DNA from: CAYLXX01 sp964387955
Lineage (GTDB): Bacteria > Patescibacteriota > Microgenomatia > UBA1406 > GWC2-37-13
NCBI GenBank assembly: GCA_964387955.1
Contig: CAYLXX010000049.1
Coordinates: 1 to 5,136 of the forward strand
Direction: 5' to 3'
DNA length: 5,136 nt
The notes beneath the pieces were generated by a model. That model was given only the letters and a program-made list of their open reading frames with translations, searched no databases and was not told the origin of the DNA. Each line of letters starts with the position of its first letter. Within the stretch, counting starts at the first letter, position 1. Shown piece after piece: positions 4,482 through 5,136 of the stretch. A program made the position numbers and the translations under genes.

Positions 4482-5136
4482 ATGAGAAAAATTCTTCTCC
4501 TTATTGCTGTAATTTTTGCGGCCGTAGCATTTTGGAAACTTGGTCTGAAACAACCAACCAAAGTTGTTCCGCAAGCCAAAATCCAGCCGACGCCAATTCC
4601 TCCGGCAGTTGTTGCTGAGTCACGCTCACTTTTTGTACCGTACTGGGATGTTCCGACTGATTTTTCGGGTGAAAATTTTGACAGACTGATTTATTTCGGT
4701 TTGGCGGCCGGTGCCAATGGGATAAACGAAGATGAGGCAGGTTTTACCAATCTCTCAGCTTTTGTTCAAGCGGCAACAGGCCAGAAAACGTATCTGACTT
4801 TGCGGATGCTTGATACCAATACCAATCTCAAGTTGCTAGAAGACCAAGCCGCACAAGCCAAGCTTATCTCAGAAATTACTGATCTTGCGCAACAAAATGG
4901 TTTCGAAGGCATAGTACTCGATCTTGAACTCTCAATGATCCCTTTGAGCGACGCACAAGAATCAGTCAATCAATTTGTTAATTCGCTACATACCCAAGCC
5001 CATGCTAATAACTTGAAGTTGCTTGTTGCCACCTACGGCGACTCATTTTATCGTAAAAGACCATTTGATATACCGTTTATTGCATCCCACAGCGATGAAT
5101 TGCTTGTTATGGCGTATGATTTTCATAAGTCATTTG
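4482..5136 (+). CDS. Membrane-anchored GH18-type glycoside hydrolase, 3' end outside window
   Basis: The frame is open from ATG 4482 to the window end (218 complete codons). Residues 1-18 (MRK followed by hydrophobic residues) form a signal peptide or N-terminal anchor, then a Pro-rich linker (about 24-45) leads to the catalytic domain, which should lie outside the membrane. Residues 50-75 (LFVPYWDV, then RLIYFGL) look like the first strands of a GH18 TIM barrel. NGFEGIVLDLE (139-149) aligns with the GH18 active-site signature DxxDxDxE: D147 and the catalytic E149 are kept, but the first and second Asp are Glu142 and Val145. VMAYD (209-213) matches the later conserved M-x-YD strand motif. GH18 members include chitinases and peptidoglycan-cleaving glucosaminidases such as the YaaH/SleL type; which glycan is cut here cannot be told. 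It is divergently arranged with the glutaredoxin-like gene, with a 66-bp spacer. Confidence 0.82.
   Translation, partial: MRKILLLIAVIFAAVAFWKLGLKQPTKVVPQAKIQPTPIPPAVVAESRSLFVPYWDVPTDFSGENFDRLIYFGLAAGANGINEDEAGFTNLSAFVQAATGQKTYLTLRMLDTNTNLKLLEDQAAQAKLISEITDLAQQNGFEGIVLDLELSMIPLSDAQESVNQFVNSLHTQAHANNLKLLVATYGDSFYRKRPFDIPFIASHSDELLVMAYDFHKSF

Overview
The window looks like a fragment of a small-genome, uncultivated bacterium, most likely of the Candidate Phyla Radiation (Patescibacteria). This is inferred from the AT-leaning composition, the very tight gene packing, the short unassigned proteins and the lack of Shine-Dalgarno sequences; no marker gene proves it. The standard genetic code fits: four visible stops are TAA, two are TGA, and no long gene contains an in-frame TGA. 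A run of exactly 100 Ns (3196-3295) is a scaffold gap, so the true distance across it is unknown.

Layout. Plus strand, left part: the 3' end of a gene for a protein with an HExxH zinc-protease-like motif (3-419); a membrane protein built from two tandem DUF4389-type repeats (464-1201); an unrecognised soluble protein (1229-1840); and a HAD-superfamily phosphatase of the phosphoglycolate phosphatase type (1853-2488). Minus strand, middle: glutamate racemase MurI (2469-3195, N-terminus lost in the gap), which overlaps the HAD gene tail-to-tail by 20 bp; a membrane protein with two transmembrane segments (3296-3612, C-terminus lost in the gap); and a glutaredoxin-like domain fused to a long proline-rich tail (3657-4415). 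Plus strand, right edge: a membrane-anchored GH18-type glycosidase (4482 to the window end, incomplete).

The best general signal is at the starts. All six visible start codons sit 6 to 11 nt behind a recognisable -10 element, so predicted transcription starts fall 0 to 5 nt before the ATG, and none has a convincing ribosome-binding site. Each gene, even those 12 or 27 bp behind a same-strand neighbour, seems to carry its own promoter and to give a leaderless or near-leaderless mRNA. The glutaredoxin and GH18 genes diverge from a 66-bp spacer in which the two promoters overlap.

Functionally, only a loose envelope theme can be inferred: MurI makes D-glutamate for peptidoglycan, the GH18 protein is an exported glycan hydrolase candidate, and two other genes encode membrane proteins. 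No RNA gene, CRISPR array, insertion sequence or phage gene is visible, and no stretch above 300 bp lacks a gene apart from the assembly gap.
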